From Oscillospiraceae bacterium (GTDB lineage: Bacteria; Bacillota; Clostridia; Oscillospirales; Oscillospiraceae), in the NCBI GenBank assembly GCA_015067845.1, contig SVLT01000002.1:1-64000 (forward strand): a DNA stretch of 64,000 nt. The letters run 5' to 3'. Below, one piece after another: positions 1-8,281 of this stretch. Every line of letters starts with the position of its first letter. Position 1 is the stretch's first letter. The notes below the pieces were generated by a model. The model ran no database searches, was not told the DNA's origin, and was given only the letters and a program-made list of their open reading frames with translations. The position numbers and the translations under genes are program-made.

Positions 1-78
1 CCTCAGATTTAGTGCGCTGTTTTTTCGAATTTTGAGATGCTTTTTCCACAGCTTCGTTGCTGCAAAGAAAAAGAAAGC

Positions 79-123
79 GGTGCTGCCTCTTATGATCCTG
101 TAAAATCATTTTGAGACAGCACC
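79..123 (-). terminator. Terminator-like hairpin downstream of the XRE gene
   Basis: The arms GGTGCTG-CTC and GAG-CAGCACC pair across a loop that itself contains a small ATGAT/ATCAT dyad. On the minus strand the hairpin is followed by a T-rich stretch, and a short T run also follows on the plus strand, so it may work both ways. It lies 3 bp past the XRE stop codon. Nothing else is recognisable in positions 1-78. Confidence 0.55.
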
Positions 124-126
124 TTT

Positions 127-495
127 TCAGTATTTGATGATGTAGTAGATCACATAGATCCAGTTCAGCGCGCCGTGGAGGATCGCCCAACCGATGGAAC
201 CCCACTTGGCGTAGGACAGCAGCATGGCCAGGACCATGCCCATATTGATGCACTCCTGAGGCATGAACTTCACGGCAAAATGCCACCGGGGTTTTTCCTT
301 CCCGTAAATGATCCGCTCCACGGAAACATCAAAGATCTCCGCCAAACGGGTCAGCGTGTCTACATCCGGCTGGGTCTTTCCGTTCTCCCAGTTGGATACC
401 GCCTGCCGTGTCACATGCAGTTGTTCCGCCAGTTGGTCCTGGGAAAGCTTTTTCTCCTGCCGCAGTTGTTTGATGCTGTTTGCAACTTCATTCAT
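127..495 (-). CDS. XRE-family HTH regulator with C-terminal membrane segment
   Basis: A 122-residue protein. Residues about 5-60 form a Cro/C1-type helix-turn-helix; the recognition-helix region reads VTRQAVSNWENGKTQPD. The C-terminal part (about 85-120) is hydrophobic and aromatic, consistent with one or two membrane helices, a layout seen in small Firmicutes regulators. The start at 495 is chosen because GAGGTGA lies 5 bp upstream; the longer frame would start with a non-homologous stretch. It lies 81 bp downstream of the aminotransferase on the same strand and may be co-transcribed. Target genes are unknown. Confidence 0.8.
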   Translation of the reverse strand: MNEVANSIKQLRQEKKLSQDQLAEQLHVTRQAVSNWENGKTQPDVDTLTRLAEIFDVSVERIIYGKEKPRWHFAVKFMPQECINMGMVLAMLLSYAKWGSIGWAILHGALNWIYVIYYIIKY

Positions 496-576
496 GTTGA
501 TCACCTCGCTGTCACCATAGCAGGAACAGACGAAAAAATCAAGCAATGATTTGTTGCGGCCCAAAATTTGCCCCTT

Positions 577-1782
577 TTACAAGCGCATGACCTGCTGCCG
601 GTAGCATTCAATACCCCGTCCCAGCAATTCCATGGCCCGCGCCAGATCCTTGCAATCCAGAACGTAGGCGATCCGCACCTCATTGATGCCCTTGCCGGGG
701 GTCTCGTAGAAGGGCGCGCCGGGGGCAAACATCACGGTGTCGCCCTCATGGTCAAATTCCTCCAGCAGCCACCGCTGGAACTTATCCGCGTCGTCCACCG
801 GCAAACCGGCCATCACATAGAAGGCCCCCATGGGTTCCTCCACCTGAACGCCGGGGATCTGCCGCAGCATGGACACCACCAGATCCCGGCGCTTGCGGTA
901 CTCAGCCTTGCTCTTGCGGAAAAATTCATGATCCACGCTGTAAAGGGCCTCGGCACCGATCTGGTCGATGGTGGCCACCGACAGACGGGACTGGCACATT
1001 TTCAGCAATGCCGCCTGGAGTTCCTTGTTCCGGGTCACCACGCAGCCCACACGGGCGCCGCAGGCCGAAAACCGCTTGGAAACGGAATCCACGATCACCA
1101 GGTTTTCATCGATATCCCGGAATTTACCCATGCTGGGCACCCCGAACTTATCGTCATAGCAGAATTCCCGGTATACTTCATCGCAGATCAGGAACAGATC
1201 ATGCTCCTTGGCAATATCCGCGATCATCCGCATCTCTTCCTGGCTCAACACCACGCCGGTGGGATTGCCGGGGTTGGTGATCATGATGGCCCGGGTGTTC
1301 TTGGTGATGAGGCTTTCGATCCGCTTGCGGTCGGCATAGCGGTAGCCTTCCTCCGGCCGGGTGGGCAGCGCACGGATGCGGCCGCCGGCGGCATGGACGA
1401 AGGTGGTATAGTTGGGATAGTAGGGTTCCGGCACGATGACCTCGGTGTAGGGGTCCATGATGCATAGGAAAGTCAGCAGCAGGGCCTCGGAACCGCCGGT
1501 GGTGATCAGGATGTCCTCCTTCTCCAGCTCCACGCCGATTTTTCCGTAGTAATCCCGGATGGCGCCGATCAACCCGGGCATACCGGGGGATGCCGCGTAG
1601 GCCAGGGTGGTCTCGCTGAAGGTGCGGATGGCGTCGTAGTACGCCTGGGGCGTGGCCAGGTCAGGCTGACCGATGTTCAGATGGTAAATTTTCTTGCCCG
1701 CTGCCTTGGCTTTTTCCGCCAGGGGGTGGAATTTCCGCATGGGCGACGGCTCGCAGCGATTGGCATTGATCGAGATCTTCAT
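577..1782 (-). CDS. Class I/II pyridoxal-phosphate aminotransferase
   Basis: A 401-residue fold-type I aminotransferase of the AspC/aromatic-aminotransferase group. The cofactor lysine is in VDSVSKRFSACG (K236). The TNPGNPTG loop and the CDEVYREF segment (Asp that contacts the pyridine nitrogen) are intact. It would move an amino group between an amino acid and 2-oxoglutarate or a similar acceptor in the cytosol; the exact substrate cannot be read from sequence. GGAGGT sits just before the ATG at 1782, so this start is preferred to the ATG 12 bp upstream. The preceding AGCS symporter frame runs 122 bp into this gene, so the two are probably translationally coupled and may handle the same amino acid. 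Confidence 0.9.
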   Translation of the reverse strand: MKISINANRCEPSPMRKFHPLAEKAKAAGKKIYHLNIGQPDLATPQAYYDAIRTFSETTLAYAASPGMPGLIGAIRDYYGKIGVELEKEDILITTGGSEALLLTFLCIMDPYTEVIVPEPYYPNYTTFVHAAGGRIRALPTRPEEGYRYADRKRIESLITKNTRAIMITNPGNPTGVVLSQEEMRMIADIAKEHDLFLICDEVYREFCYDDKFGVPSMGKFRDIDENLVIVDSVSKRFSACGARVGCVVTRNKELQAALLKMCQSRLSVATIDQIGAEALYSVDHEFFRKSKAEYRKRRDLVVSMLRQIPGVQVEEPMGAFYVMAGLPVDDADKFQRWLLEEFDHEGDTVMFAPGAPFYETPGKGINEVRIAYVLDCKDLARAMELLGRGIECYRQQVMRL

Positions 1783-3136
1783 TGGTACCTCCATGTTTAC
1801 AGGCGCCCGTCAGGCGGACCAGCTCCGATGCGAGGGCCGCCAGGGCGATGAGATTTGGAATGGCCATCAGGCCGTTGACGGTCTCGGACAGCAGCCAGAC
1901 CGTGCCGGTGTTCAGCACAGCCCCCAGCACCACGGCCAGGGCCTGAAAAAACACGAAAAATCGGGGCGACGAGGCGCCGAAAAGGAATTGGGCGCACCGG
2001 ATGCCGTAAAGGCCCCAGCCCAGCACCGTGGCAAAGGCAAAGCAGCATAAAGCGCCGGTGATAAAAACGGTGGTCCAGGGGCCGCAGACGGCGCTGAATG
2101 CTTCCGCCGTCAAAGCCGCGCCGGGGTCCGTGCCGTAAGGAATGGGCGCGCCGCTGACCAGGATCACCAGGGCCGTCATGGTGCAGATCACCACGGTATC
2201 CAGAAATACCTCCATGATCCCCATAAGTCCCTGATCCACCGGATGGGCAACATCCGCCCCGGCGTGTGCGATCCCGGCGGTGCCCATGCCGGCTTCATTG
2301 GTAAATACGCCCCGGCTCACCCCCACCCGCAAGGTGGTCAAGGCAGAGCCAATGAGACCGCCGGACACCGCGCCGGGTGTCCATGCGCCCCGAATAATGG
2401 CGGAAAATGCCGCCGGAATGGCCTGAAACCGGGCCACCAGCACCAAAAGGCACAGCAGCAGATAGGCCACCGCCGCAAAGGGCACCAGCCGCTCCGCCGC
2501 CCGGCCGATGCGCACAGCGCCGCCGGAGAGCAGCAATGCCACCAGCACCGCCAACACCAGACCCGCCCCCAGGTCCATCCAGCCTTCGGGTGTTCCTCCG
2601 AAGGCCGTCACTGCCTGCCGCAGACCCGTGATCACCGCGTTGATCTGGGTGGCGTTGCCTACGCCGAAGGCCGCCACGATGCCGAAAAAGGCATAGCATC
2701 CTGCCAGCCATTTCCAGCGGCTGCCCAGCCCCCGGGTGATCATGTACATGGGGCCGCCCCGGAATTCTCCGTTTTCCCGCACCCGGTAGCGGACCGACAG
2801 GGTGGCTTCTGCAAATTTCGTGGCCATGCCGATGAGGGCGCAGACCCACATCCAAAAGATGGCGCCGGGACCGCCGATGGCAACGGCGCCGGCAACACCG
2901 GCAATATTTCCGGTGCCCACCGTGGCCGCCAGGGCGGTGCAAAGGGCCTGCAGCGGGGAGACCCCCGGCCCCGTTTTCCGTCGGAAAAGGCTCAGAAAAC
3001 CTTTCAGCGCCCGGGGAAAAAGCCGGATCTGGACGAACCGTGTCCGAATGCTCAAATATAGGCCCACCCCCAGGATCAACACCAGGGATGGAATGCCCCA
3101 CACCAGGCCGTGGACCTTGTGCAACACAGATTCCAT
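1661..3136 (-). CDS. AGCS-family sodium:amino acid (alanine) symporter
   Basis: A 491-residue polytopic membrane protein of the alanine or glycine:cation symporter family. The family signature GTGNIAGVAGAVAIGGPGA is present near residue 95, and about ten hydrophobic segments follow. It would import a small neutral amino acid with sodium. AGGAGGTGCGTC precedes the ATG at 3136. The last 40 or so residues, after LVRLTGACK, are hydrophilic and are encoded by DNA that also encodes the aminotransferase N-terminus. In another frame a TAA lies exactly at the expected family C-terminus (position 1797), so either the overlap is real or a one-base shift near the end has extended the protein. Confidence 0.88.
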   Translation of the reverse strand: MESVLHKVHGLVWGIPSLVLILGVGLYLSIRTRFVQIRLFPRALKGFLSLFRRKTGPGVSPLQALCTALAATVGTGNIAGVAGAVAIGGPGAIFWMWVCALIGMATKFAEATLSVRYRVRENGEFRGGPMYMITRGLGSRWKWLAGCYAFFGIVAAFGVGNATQINAVITGLRQAVTAFGGTPEGWMDLGAGLVLAVLVALLLSGGAVRIGRAAERLVPFAAVAYLLLCLLVLVARFQAIPAAFSAIIRGAWTPGAVSGGLIGSALTTLRVGVSRGVFTNEAGMGTAGIAHAGADVAHPVDQGLMGIMEVFLDTVVICTMTALVILVSGAPIPYGTDPGAALTAEAFSAVCGPWTTVFITGALCCFAFATVLGWGLYGIRCAQFLFGASSPRFFVFFQALAVVLGAVLNTGTVWLLSETVNGLMAIPNLIALAALASELVRLTGACKHGGTNEDLDQCQSLRAVAHAEIPPPGGKSQGSGQENLPSEHRSA

Positions 3137-3197
3137 GACGCACCTCCTGATAATAACACTTTTGTCTGCATTTTGCAAACTATTTTTCAAAAATTTT

Positions 3198-3228
3198 AAG
3201 AGCAGTTTCCTGTTCAGAAACTGCTCTT
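3198..3228 (-). terminator. Intrinsic terminator of the copA-truA-arsC-like operon
   Basis: A perfect 12-bp stem (AAGAGCAGTTTC / GAAACTGCTCTT) with a 7-base loop lies 7 bp after the arsC-like stop. On the minus strand the stem is followed by AAAATTTTT. Confidence 0.8.
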
Positions 3229-3235
3229 TTGTACC

Positions 3236-3577
3236 TTATTCCCAAGTGGCCCAGATCTCCGGGCAATAGCCCACCGTAGCCTGCTTTCCGTTGCGGACCA
3301 CGGGGGTCTTCATCAATTCCGGATTGTCGAAGACCTTGTCCTCTTTGGCGGTCTTGTCATCCATGTATTTCATCAGGGTGATGTCGGGATGACGGCTCTC
3401 CCAGTCGATGAGATTGTCGATCCCGCCCACAGCCCGCAGAACGCTGTCGAATTCTTTCCCGGACATGCCGTATTTTTTCAGGTCAATGGCCTGGAATTTC
3501 ACCCGGCGCTCCTTGAAATACCGCTCCGCTTTTTTGGTATCGAAGCACTTGGATTTTCCGAAAATTTGGATATTCAA
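3236..3577 (-). CDS. ArsC/Spx-family thioredoxin-fold protein
   Basis: A 113-residue protein of the arsenate-reductase/Spx family. The N-terminal strand is followed by GKSKCFDTKKAERYF, with the single candidate active-site cysteine at C11, and the family cis-proline segment reads MKTPVVRNG. It may be a thiol-dependent reductase or an Spx-like protein; arsenate reduction is not shown. The start is taken as TTG at 3577 because GGAGGT lies 6 bp upstream and the homologous N-terminus begins there; an in-frame GTG at 3598 is the alternative. The TTG overlaps the truA stop codon (TTGA), so translation is coupled. It is the last gene of the copA-truA operon. Confidence 0.8.
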   Translation of the reverse strand: MNIQIFGKSKCFDTKKAERYFKERRVKFQAIDLKKYGMSGKEFDSVLRAVGGIDNLIDWESRHPDITLMKYMDDKTAKEDKVFDNPELMKTPVVRNGKQATVGYCPEIWATWE

Positions 3578-4308
3578 TACTCTACCTCCATTAAGCACAG
3601 CCCCTGGGCCGGCGCCAGGAATCCCGCTTCCTCCCGTTTCGCGCCGAAGAGGGACGGGATGCTTTCTGCCGGCCGCTGTCCCCTGCCCACTTCGATGAGG
3701 GTCCCCACCATGATGCGGACCATATTGTATAAAAATCCGTCGCCGGTGAATAAAAATTCAATCTCATTCCCTTTCCGACAGATACTGACATTTTGAATAT
3801 GGCGCAAAGTGGACTTTTTGAACCGTTTATTGGCGTTAAACGCGCAAAAATCCTGTTTTCCAAGGAAATATTCAGCGGCTATACACATCTGCTCCAGGTC
3901 CAGTTCCTCCGGCAGGATATAGACAAACCGCCGCTCAAAAACGCAGGGTTCTTCGCTGTTCCACACCCGGTAGCGGTAGGTTTTTTGCCGGGCGTTGAGC
4001 CGCGCGTGGAACCGGGGCGAGGCCTCACTGCAGGAATATATGCCGATGTCCTCCGGTAAATACCGCCGGAGCTGAGCCAGGATCTCCCGGCAGGGCAGGT
4101 CGCTTTCGCAATGGAAATTGGCCACCTGCCCCAAGGCATGGGCGCCGGCATCGGTGCGGCCGCTGCCGGAGATCTCAATGGGTTCCCCCAGGATCCGGGA
4201 AAGGGTCTGCTCCAGCTTACCCTGGATGGTGTTGTCCACCCCGGTCAGCCGCTGCCAGCCTTTGTAGCGGGTGCCGTCGTAGCAGATATCCAAGCGGATG
4301 TTCCGCAT
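3574..4308 (-). CDS. truA: tRNA pseudouridine(38-40) synthase TruA
   Basis: A 244-residue pseudouridine synthase that isomerises uridines 38-40 in the anticodon arm of tRNAs. The catalytic aspartate is D53 in GSGRTDAGAHA, and the N-terminal DICYDGTRYKGWQ is typical of TruA. Length matches the family (about 245-270). It starts one base after the copA stop codon and overlaps the next gene by four bases, so it is read as the middle gene of a copper ATPase operon. The pairing with copA is probably incidental. Confidence 0.95.
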   Translation of the reverse strand: MRNIRLDICYDGTRYKGWQRLTGVDNTIQGKLEQTLSRILGEPIEISGSGRTDAGAHALGQVANFHCESDLPCREILAQLRRYLPEDIGIYSCSEASPRFHARLNARQKTYRYRVWNSEEPCVFERRFVYILPEELDLEQMCIAAEYFLGKQDFCAFNANKRFKKSTLRHIQNVSICRKGNEIEFLFTGDGFLYNMVRIMVGTLIEVGRGQRPAESIPSLFGAKREEAGFLAPAQGLCLMEVEY

Positions 4309-4309
4309 A

Positions 4310-4507
4310 TCAGTCCACCACTTCGTAACCGGCGTCGACGATAGCCTGCTTCAGGGCCGCCGGGTCGGCATCGCCGGTGACGGTCACATTTTTGGCCTGG
4401 AGATCCACCACCGCATCGGCGGTGCCGGGGACGGCCTTGCAGACCTTCTCCACCATAGCCTTGCAATGGGGGCACATCATGCCATTCACTTTGATCACAG
4501 TTGTCAT
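4310..4507 (-). CDS. Possible internal translation start: free CopZ-like copper chaperone nested in copA
   Basis: Inside copA, in the same frame, an ATG at 4507 (codon 753) is preceded by AGGAGG (4516-4521) with an 8-base spacer. Starting there gives a 65-residue stand-alone heavy-metal domain with the GMMCPHCKAM Cu(I) site, the size of a CopZ chaperone. Either an ancestral separate copZ was fused to copA by loss of the stop codon, or both products are made. Seen: the ribosome site and domain edge. Inferred: that it is used. Confidence 0.5.
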   Translation of the reverse strand: MTTVIKVNGMMCPHCKAMVEKVCKAVPGTADAVVDLQAKNVTVTGDADPAALKQAIVDAGYEVVD

Positions 4508-6763
4508 TACGGTTTCCTCCTGAATGATTTCTTGTTCTTCGGTAATTACGGGCAGGGTCTCTGCCTTAAAGCGCCGCAGCCGCAGGGCATTGGCCACTAC
4601 GAATACGGAACTCATACTCATGGCCGCCGCCCCGATCATGGGGCTGAGCAATCCCAGGGCCGCCACGGGGATCCCCAGGCAATTGTAGAAAAAGGCCCAG
4701 AAGAGATTTTGACGGATGTTGCGGATGGTGGCCTTGCTGAGGCGGATGGCATTGGAGATGCCGGTCAGGGACCCGGACATCAGCACCACGTCCGCCGATT
4801 CCATGGCGATGTCCGTGCCGGCGCCGATGGCCATGCCCACATGGGCGGTGACCAGGGCCGGGGCATCGTTGATGCCGTCGCCCACCATCAGCACCTTTCG
4901 GCCATCTTCCTGAAGCCGGCGGATGGCCGCTGCCTTGTCGCCGGGCAGCACATCGGCAATGACCCGCCGGATCCCGGCCTTAGCGGCAATGGCTTTGGCG
5001 GTACCTTCATTGTCGCCCGTCAGCATCACAATGTCAAGTCCCAGTTTTTCCAAAGCGGCCACCGCCCGGACCGAATCGGCCTTCAGCACGTCCGCCGCCG
5101 CAATGGCGCCCAGGTATTTCCCCGTTTCGTCGGCAAAATACAGCGGCGTTTTTCCTGCGGCCACCAGTTCCGGATATGCAGGAACGTTGATACCCCGTTC
5201 CTCCATCAGACGCCGGTTTCCTCCGAAATATCGCACATTTTCCACCACTCCGCAGACGCCACGCCCAGGAAGGGTTTCAAATCCCTCCACTTTCACCTTC
5301 ACGTCCTCCCCGGCACGGGCCAGGATCGCCTGGGCAAAGGGATGCTCGGAAGGCTTCTCCAGGGCGGCGGCCAGGTTCAGCAATTCCCCGGCGCGCAGTG
5401 TTCCCGGCAGAATGTCGGTCACGGCGGGGCGGCCCACGGTGAGGGTACCGGTCTTGTCCAGCACCACAGTATCCACGCCATGCAGATGCTCCAGGGCCGC
5501 ACCGTTCTTAAACAGTACGCCCATGGACGCGCCCCGGCCAGTGCCCACCATAATGGCCACAGGGGTAGCCAGACCCAAAGCGCAGGGGCAGGAGATCACC
5601 AGCACGGAAATGGCCGCCGTCAGGGCGTATTCCAGGGACCGGTCCGCCAGCATCCAGCCGATCAAGGCCAGGGCCGCAATGGTCATGACCACCGGCACGA
5701 AGATCCCGGCGATCTTATCCGCCATCCGGGCAATGGGGGCCTTGGAGCCGCCGGCTTCCTCCACCATCCGAATGACCTGCTGCAAGGTGGTGTCCTCCCC
5801 CACCTTCTCCGCCCGGAATTTGAAATATCCTGATGTATTGACCGTGGCGGCGGCCACGGCGCTGCCCGGTTCCACGTCCACCGGCACACTTTCGCCTGTG
5901 AGGGCGCTTTCATCCACACTGCCCCGGCCTTCCACCACGGTGCCGTCCACGGGGATCCGTACGCCGGCGCGGATCACTACGATGTCCCCCACCCGGACCC
6001 GGTCCGAGGGAACGGTGACTTCCACCCCATCCCGCAGGACCACGGCGGTCTCCGGCCGCAGGTCCATCAGCGCCCGGATGGCATCGCCGGTCTTGCCCTT
6101 GGCACGGGTCTCCAGGAATTTGCCCAGGGTGATGAGGGTCAGGATCATGGCGGCAGATTCAAAATAGAGATTTTCCCGGTAAAAATCCACCGTGGCCCAG
6201 TCGCCGTGGCCCATGGCCCAGGCCATCCGCAACAGCGCGCCGATGCCATAGATCAGGGAGGCACCGGATCCCACGGCAATGAGGGAATCCATATTGGGCG
6301 CGCGGTGCCACAGGGCCTTCAGCCCCCGGGTGTAATAGACCCGGTTCAGGACCACGGCAGGCAGCGTCAGCAAAAACTGCAGCAGCGCCGCCACCAGGGC
6401 ATTTTCCCGGCCATGGTACCAATGGGGCACCGGCAGACCCACCATGTGGCCCATGGTAAAATACATGAGGATCACCAGGAAGATGGCGGAACCGATGATC
6501 CGCTTTTTCATTTCTTTCAAGCCGTTATCCGTGGGAGCAGGTGTCTCCTGCTTCCGGCCGGCGACGCTTGCGCCATAGCCCGCGGCAGTAACGGCGGCGA
6601 TGATGGGGTCACAGACCTCCTCCGAGGCTGCTTCCACCGTCATGGTGCCGCCCATGAGATTCACTTCCGCGTTTTCCACGCCTTCCACGGCCCGGGTCAC
6701 TTTCTCCACACGGGCGGAGCAGGCGGCGCAGGTCATGCCGGTGACCGTAAATTTCAGCTTCAT
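4310..6763 (-). CDS. copA: Copper-exporting P1B-type ATPase with N- and C-terminal HMA domains
   Basis: An 817-residue membrane ATPase that exports Cu(I). In order: an N-terminal heavy-metal domain (GMTCAACSARVE, residues about 1-68), the TGES actuator, the CPC ion-binding motif at 392-394, the phosphorylated aspartate in DKTGTLT (D436), the EHPFA motif, the GDGINDAPAL hinge, and a second heavy-metal domain after the last helices (GMMCPHCKAMVE, about 753-817). GGAGGAACTT precedes the ATG at 6763. The C-terminal domain begins with a Met that has its own AGGAGG site (see the nested feature). The divergent neighbour is an HxlR regulator, and two dyads lie in the shared promoter region. Confidence 0.95.
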   Translation of the reverse strand: MKLKFTVTGMTCAACSARVEKVTRAVEGVENAEVNLMGGTMTVEAASEEVCDPIIAAVTAAGYGASVAGRKQETPAPTDNGLKEMKKRIIGSAIFLVILMYFTMGHMVGLPVPHWYHGRENALVAALLQFLLTLPAVVLNRVYYTRGLKALWHRAPNMDSLIAVGSGASLIYGIGALLRMAWAMGHGDWATVDFYRENLYFESAAMILTLITLGKFLETRAKGKTGDAIRALMDLRPETAVVLRDGVEVTVPSDRVRVGDIVVIRAGVRIPVDGTVVEGRGSVDESALTGESVPVDVEPGSAVAAATVNTSGYFKFRAEKVGEDTTLQQVIRMVEEAGGSKAPIARMADKIAGIFVPVVMTIAALALIGWMLADRSLEYALTAAISVLVISCPCALGLATPVAIMVGTGRGASMGVLFKNGAALEHLHGVDTVVLDKTGTLTVGRPAVTDILPGTLRAGELLNLAAALEKPSEHPFAQAILARAGEDVKVKVEGFETLPGRGVCGVVENVRYFGGNRRLMEERGINVPAYPELVAAGKTPLYFADETGKYLGAIAAADVLKADSVRAVAALEKLGLDIVMLTGDNEGTAKAIAAKAGIRRVIADVLPGDKAAAIRRLQEDGRKVLMVGDGINDAPALVTAHVGMAIGAGTDIAMESADVVLMSGSLTGISNAIRLSKATIRNIRQNLFWAFFYNCLGIPVAALGLLSPMIGAAAMSMSSVFVVANALRLRRFKAETLPVITEEQEIIQEETVMTTVIKVNGMMCPHCKAMVEKVCKAVPGTADAVVDLQAKNVTVTGDADPAALKQAIVDAGYEVVD

Positions 6764-6816
6764 AAGTTCCTCCTTTGGACGCAAAGTAAGGTGAGATTGA
6801 CATTTTGCTTCTTCTA

Positions 6817-6832
6817 TGCTATCATTCTAGCA
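6817..6832. promoter_or_regulatory. Dyad in the copA/hxlR intergenic region
   Basis: TGCTA and TAGCA flank six bases, in the region from which copA is read leftward. It could be an operator or part of the copA promoter. No assignment to a regulator is possible. Confidence 0.3.
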
Positions 6833-6854
6833 AGGCAATACCAAAAAAACAAGT

Positions 6855-6872
6855 ATGCACAAAATAGTGCAT
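6855..6872. promoter_or_regulatory. Perfect dyad upstream of hxlR
   Basis: ATGCAC and GTGCAT flank AAAATA, a perfect 6-6-6 inverted repeat 34 bp before the hxlR start. Its place between the divergent genes suggests an operator for the HxlR protein. Confidence 0.4.
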
Positions 6873-6905
6873 TGGTACCCTAAAAGATACCTAAGGAGGC
6901 GGCTG

Positions 6906-7274
6906 ATGAATAAGACCAACGCCTGCCCGGTGGCAGCCACCCTGGAGCTGATCGGTGGAAAGTATAAGGCCCTGATCCTCTGGAATCTGTCCCAGGGCAC
7001 TTTGCGCTACTCCGATCTGCGTAAGCGGATCACCGGCGCCACCGCAAAAATGCTGACCCAGCAGCTCCGGGAGCTGGAACAGGATCAACTGATCCACCGG
7101 GAAGCCTACCCCGTGATCCCGCCCCGGGTGGAATACTCCCTGACCCCTCTGGGTCAGAGCCTGCTGCCCCTGCTGGTGGCCATGCGGGATTGGGGCGCCA
7201 ACTATCTCAAATCGAAAAATTTGGAATCCTGCTGTTTTATGATGGCCACGGATCCCACGACCTCAACCAATTAA
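6906..7274 (+). CDS. HxlR-family winged-helix regulator
   Basis: A 122-residue regulator. The HxlR signature CPVAATLELIGGKYKALIL begins at residue 6 and the winged helix covers the rest (LRYSDLRKRITGATAKMLTQ, then the YSLTPLG wing). The start at 6906 follows AAGGAGG by 7 bases; the frame is open further upstream but without homology. HxlR proteins often answer to oxidants, aldehydes or metals through the N-terminal cysteine, conserved here. It is divergent from copA and lies 12 bp before degV, with which it probably forms an operon. Control of copA is inferred from position only. Confidence 0.88.
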   Translation: MNKTNACPVAATLELIGGKYKALILWNLSQGTLRYSDLRKRITGATAKMLTQQLRELEQDQLIHREAYPVIPPRVEYSLTPLGQSLLPLLVAMRDWGANYLKSKNLESCCFMMATDPTTSTN

Positions 7275-7286
7275 GGAGAAAGATGT

Positions 7287-8132
7287 ATGCGAATCAAGAT
7301 CACTTCCGACTCGACCTGCGACCTGTCCCCCGCCATTGTGGACCAGTATAACATCAGCATCGTCCCCCTGACCGTGATCAAGGACGGCCGGGAGTTCAAG
7401 GACAATGTGACCATCACCCCGGCTGAGATCTTTGCCCATGTGGCCGGCGGCGGCGCTCTGTGCTCCACCACCGCCGTGAGTATCGGCGAATATCAGGAGT
7501 TCTTCGCCCCTCTGGCGGCGGAATATGACGGTGTTCTGCACATCAACATCAGCGCCGAATTCTCCTCCACCCATCAGAATGCCTGCCTGGCGGCTTCTGA
7601 ATTTGACAATGTGGTGGCTGTGGACTCCCGGAATCTGTCCACCGGCCAGGGTCTGGTGGTGCTGAAAGCCTGCAGGCTGGCGGAAACCGCCGAATCCCTG
7701 GAACTGCTCAAGGCAGATCTGGAAGCATTCACCGACAAGGTGGAAGCCAGCTTCGTGGTGGATAAGCTGGAATATCTGGTCAAGGGCGGCCGTTGCTCCT
7801 CCGCCGCGGCCCTGGGCGCCAATCTGCTGAACCTGAAGCCCTGCATCGACGTCAAGGACGGCAAGATGGGCGTCAGCAAGAAGTACCGCGGCAAGTATGA
7901 CAAGTGCCTGGTTTCCTATGTGAAGGAGCGGTTGGAAGGCCGGGAGGACCTGGATACTTCCATGCCCATTTTCATCACCCAGACCAAGGTGTCCGACGAG
8001 TGCTACGCAGGCGTTCGGGAAGCCGTTATGGCGCAGGGTCTGTTCGACACCGTGTACGAGACCGTGGCCGGCTGTACCGTGTCCTGCCATTGCGGCCCCG
8101 GCACATTGGGTATTCTGTTCGTGCGGAAGTAA
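7287..8132 (+). CDS. DegV-family fatty-acid-binding protein
   Basis: A 281-residue DegV protein. The N-terminus KITSDSTCDLSP, the central SAEFSSTHQNA segment and the C-terminal CHCGPGTLGILF are family hallmarks. Members bind long-chain fatty acids and in some Firmicutes act as the FakB subunit handing fatty acid to the kinase FakA; no fakA gene is in this window. AAGGAG lies upstream of the ATG. It follows hxlR closely and ends before a strong terminator. Confidence 0.92.
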   Translation: MRIKITSDSTCDLSPAIVDQYNISIVPLTVIKDGREFKDNVTITPAEIFAHVAGGGALCSTTAVSIGEYQEFFAPLAAEYDGVLHINISAEFSSTHQNACLAASEFDNVVAVDSRNLSTGQGLVVLKACRLAETAESLELLKADLEAFTDKVEASFVVDKLEYLVKGGRCSSAAALGANLLNLKPCIDVKDGKMGVSKKYRGKYDKCLVSYVKERLEGREDLDTSMPIFITQTKVSDECYAGVREAVMAQGLFDTVYETVAGCTVSCHCGPGTLGILFVRK

Positions 8133-8145
8133 AAGCAAAATGTGG

Positions 8146-8177
8146 ACGCCCATAGGCTTCGGCCTATGGGCGTTTTC
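8146..8177 (+). terminator. Intrinsic terminator after degV
   Basis: The arms ACGCCCATAGGC and GCCTATGGGCGT form a perfect 12-bp stem around a TTCG tetraloop, followed by TTTTCTT. It starts 14 bp after the degV stop. Confidence 0.9.
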
Positions 8178-8195
8178 TTGTGCGGGATTTTCATG

Positions 8196-8280
8196 CTATT
8201 GTAGGGCGCCGGCTTTCTCCCGCCGCGCGGCCGCAGGCCGCCGCAGCCCCCCTCAAAGAGGGAGGCAAGGGGGGGCGGGG
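8196..8280. repeat. Degenerate intergenic repeat element
   Basis: A GC-rich stretch starting TTGTAGGGCG and ending in a run related to CCCCCTTGCCTCCCTC plus TTTGAGGG (minus strand). The same motif in the opposite orientation occurs at about 24364-24393. It carries no gene. Confidence 0.5.
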
Positions 8281-8281
8281 G

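Noticed and set aside
3150-3178. TTGCAA, 17 bp, TATTAT as a promoter for the AGCS gene (minus strand)
   Set aside because: Transcription would begin inside the ribosome site, leaving no leader; probably a chance match.
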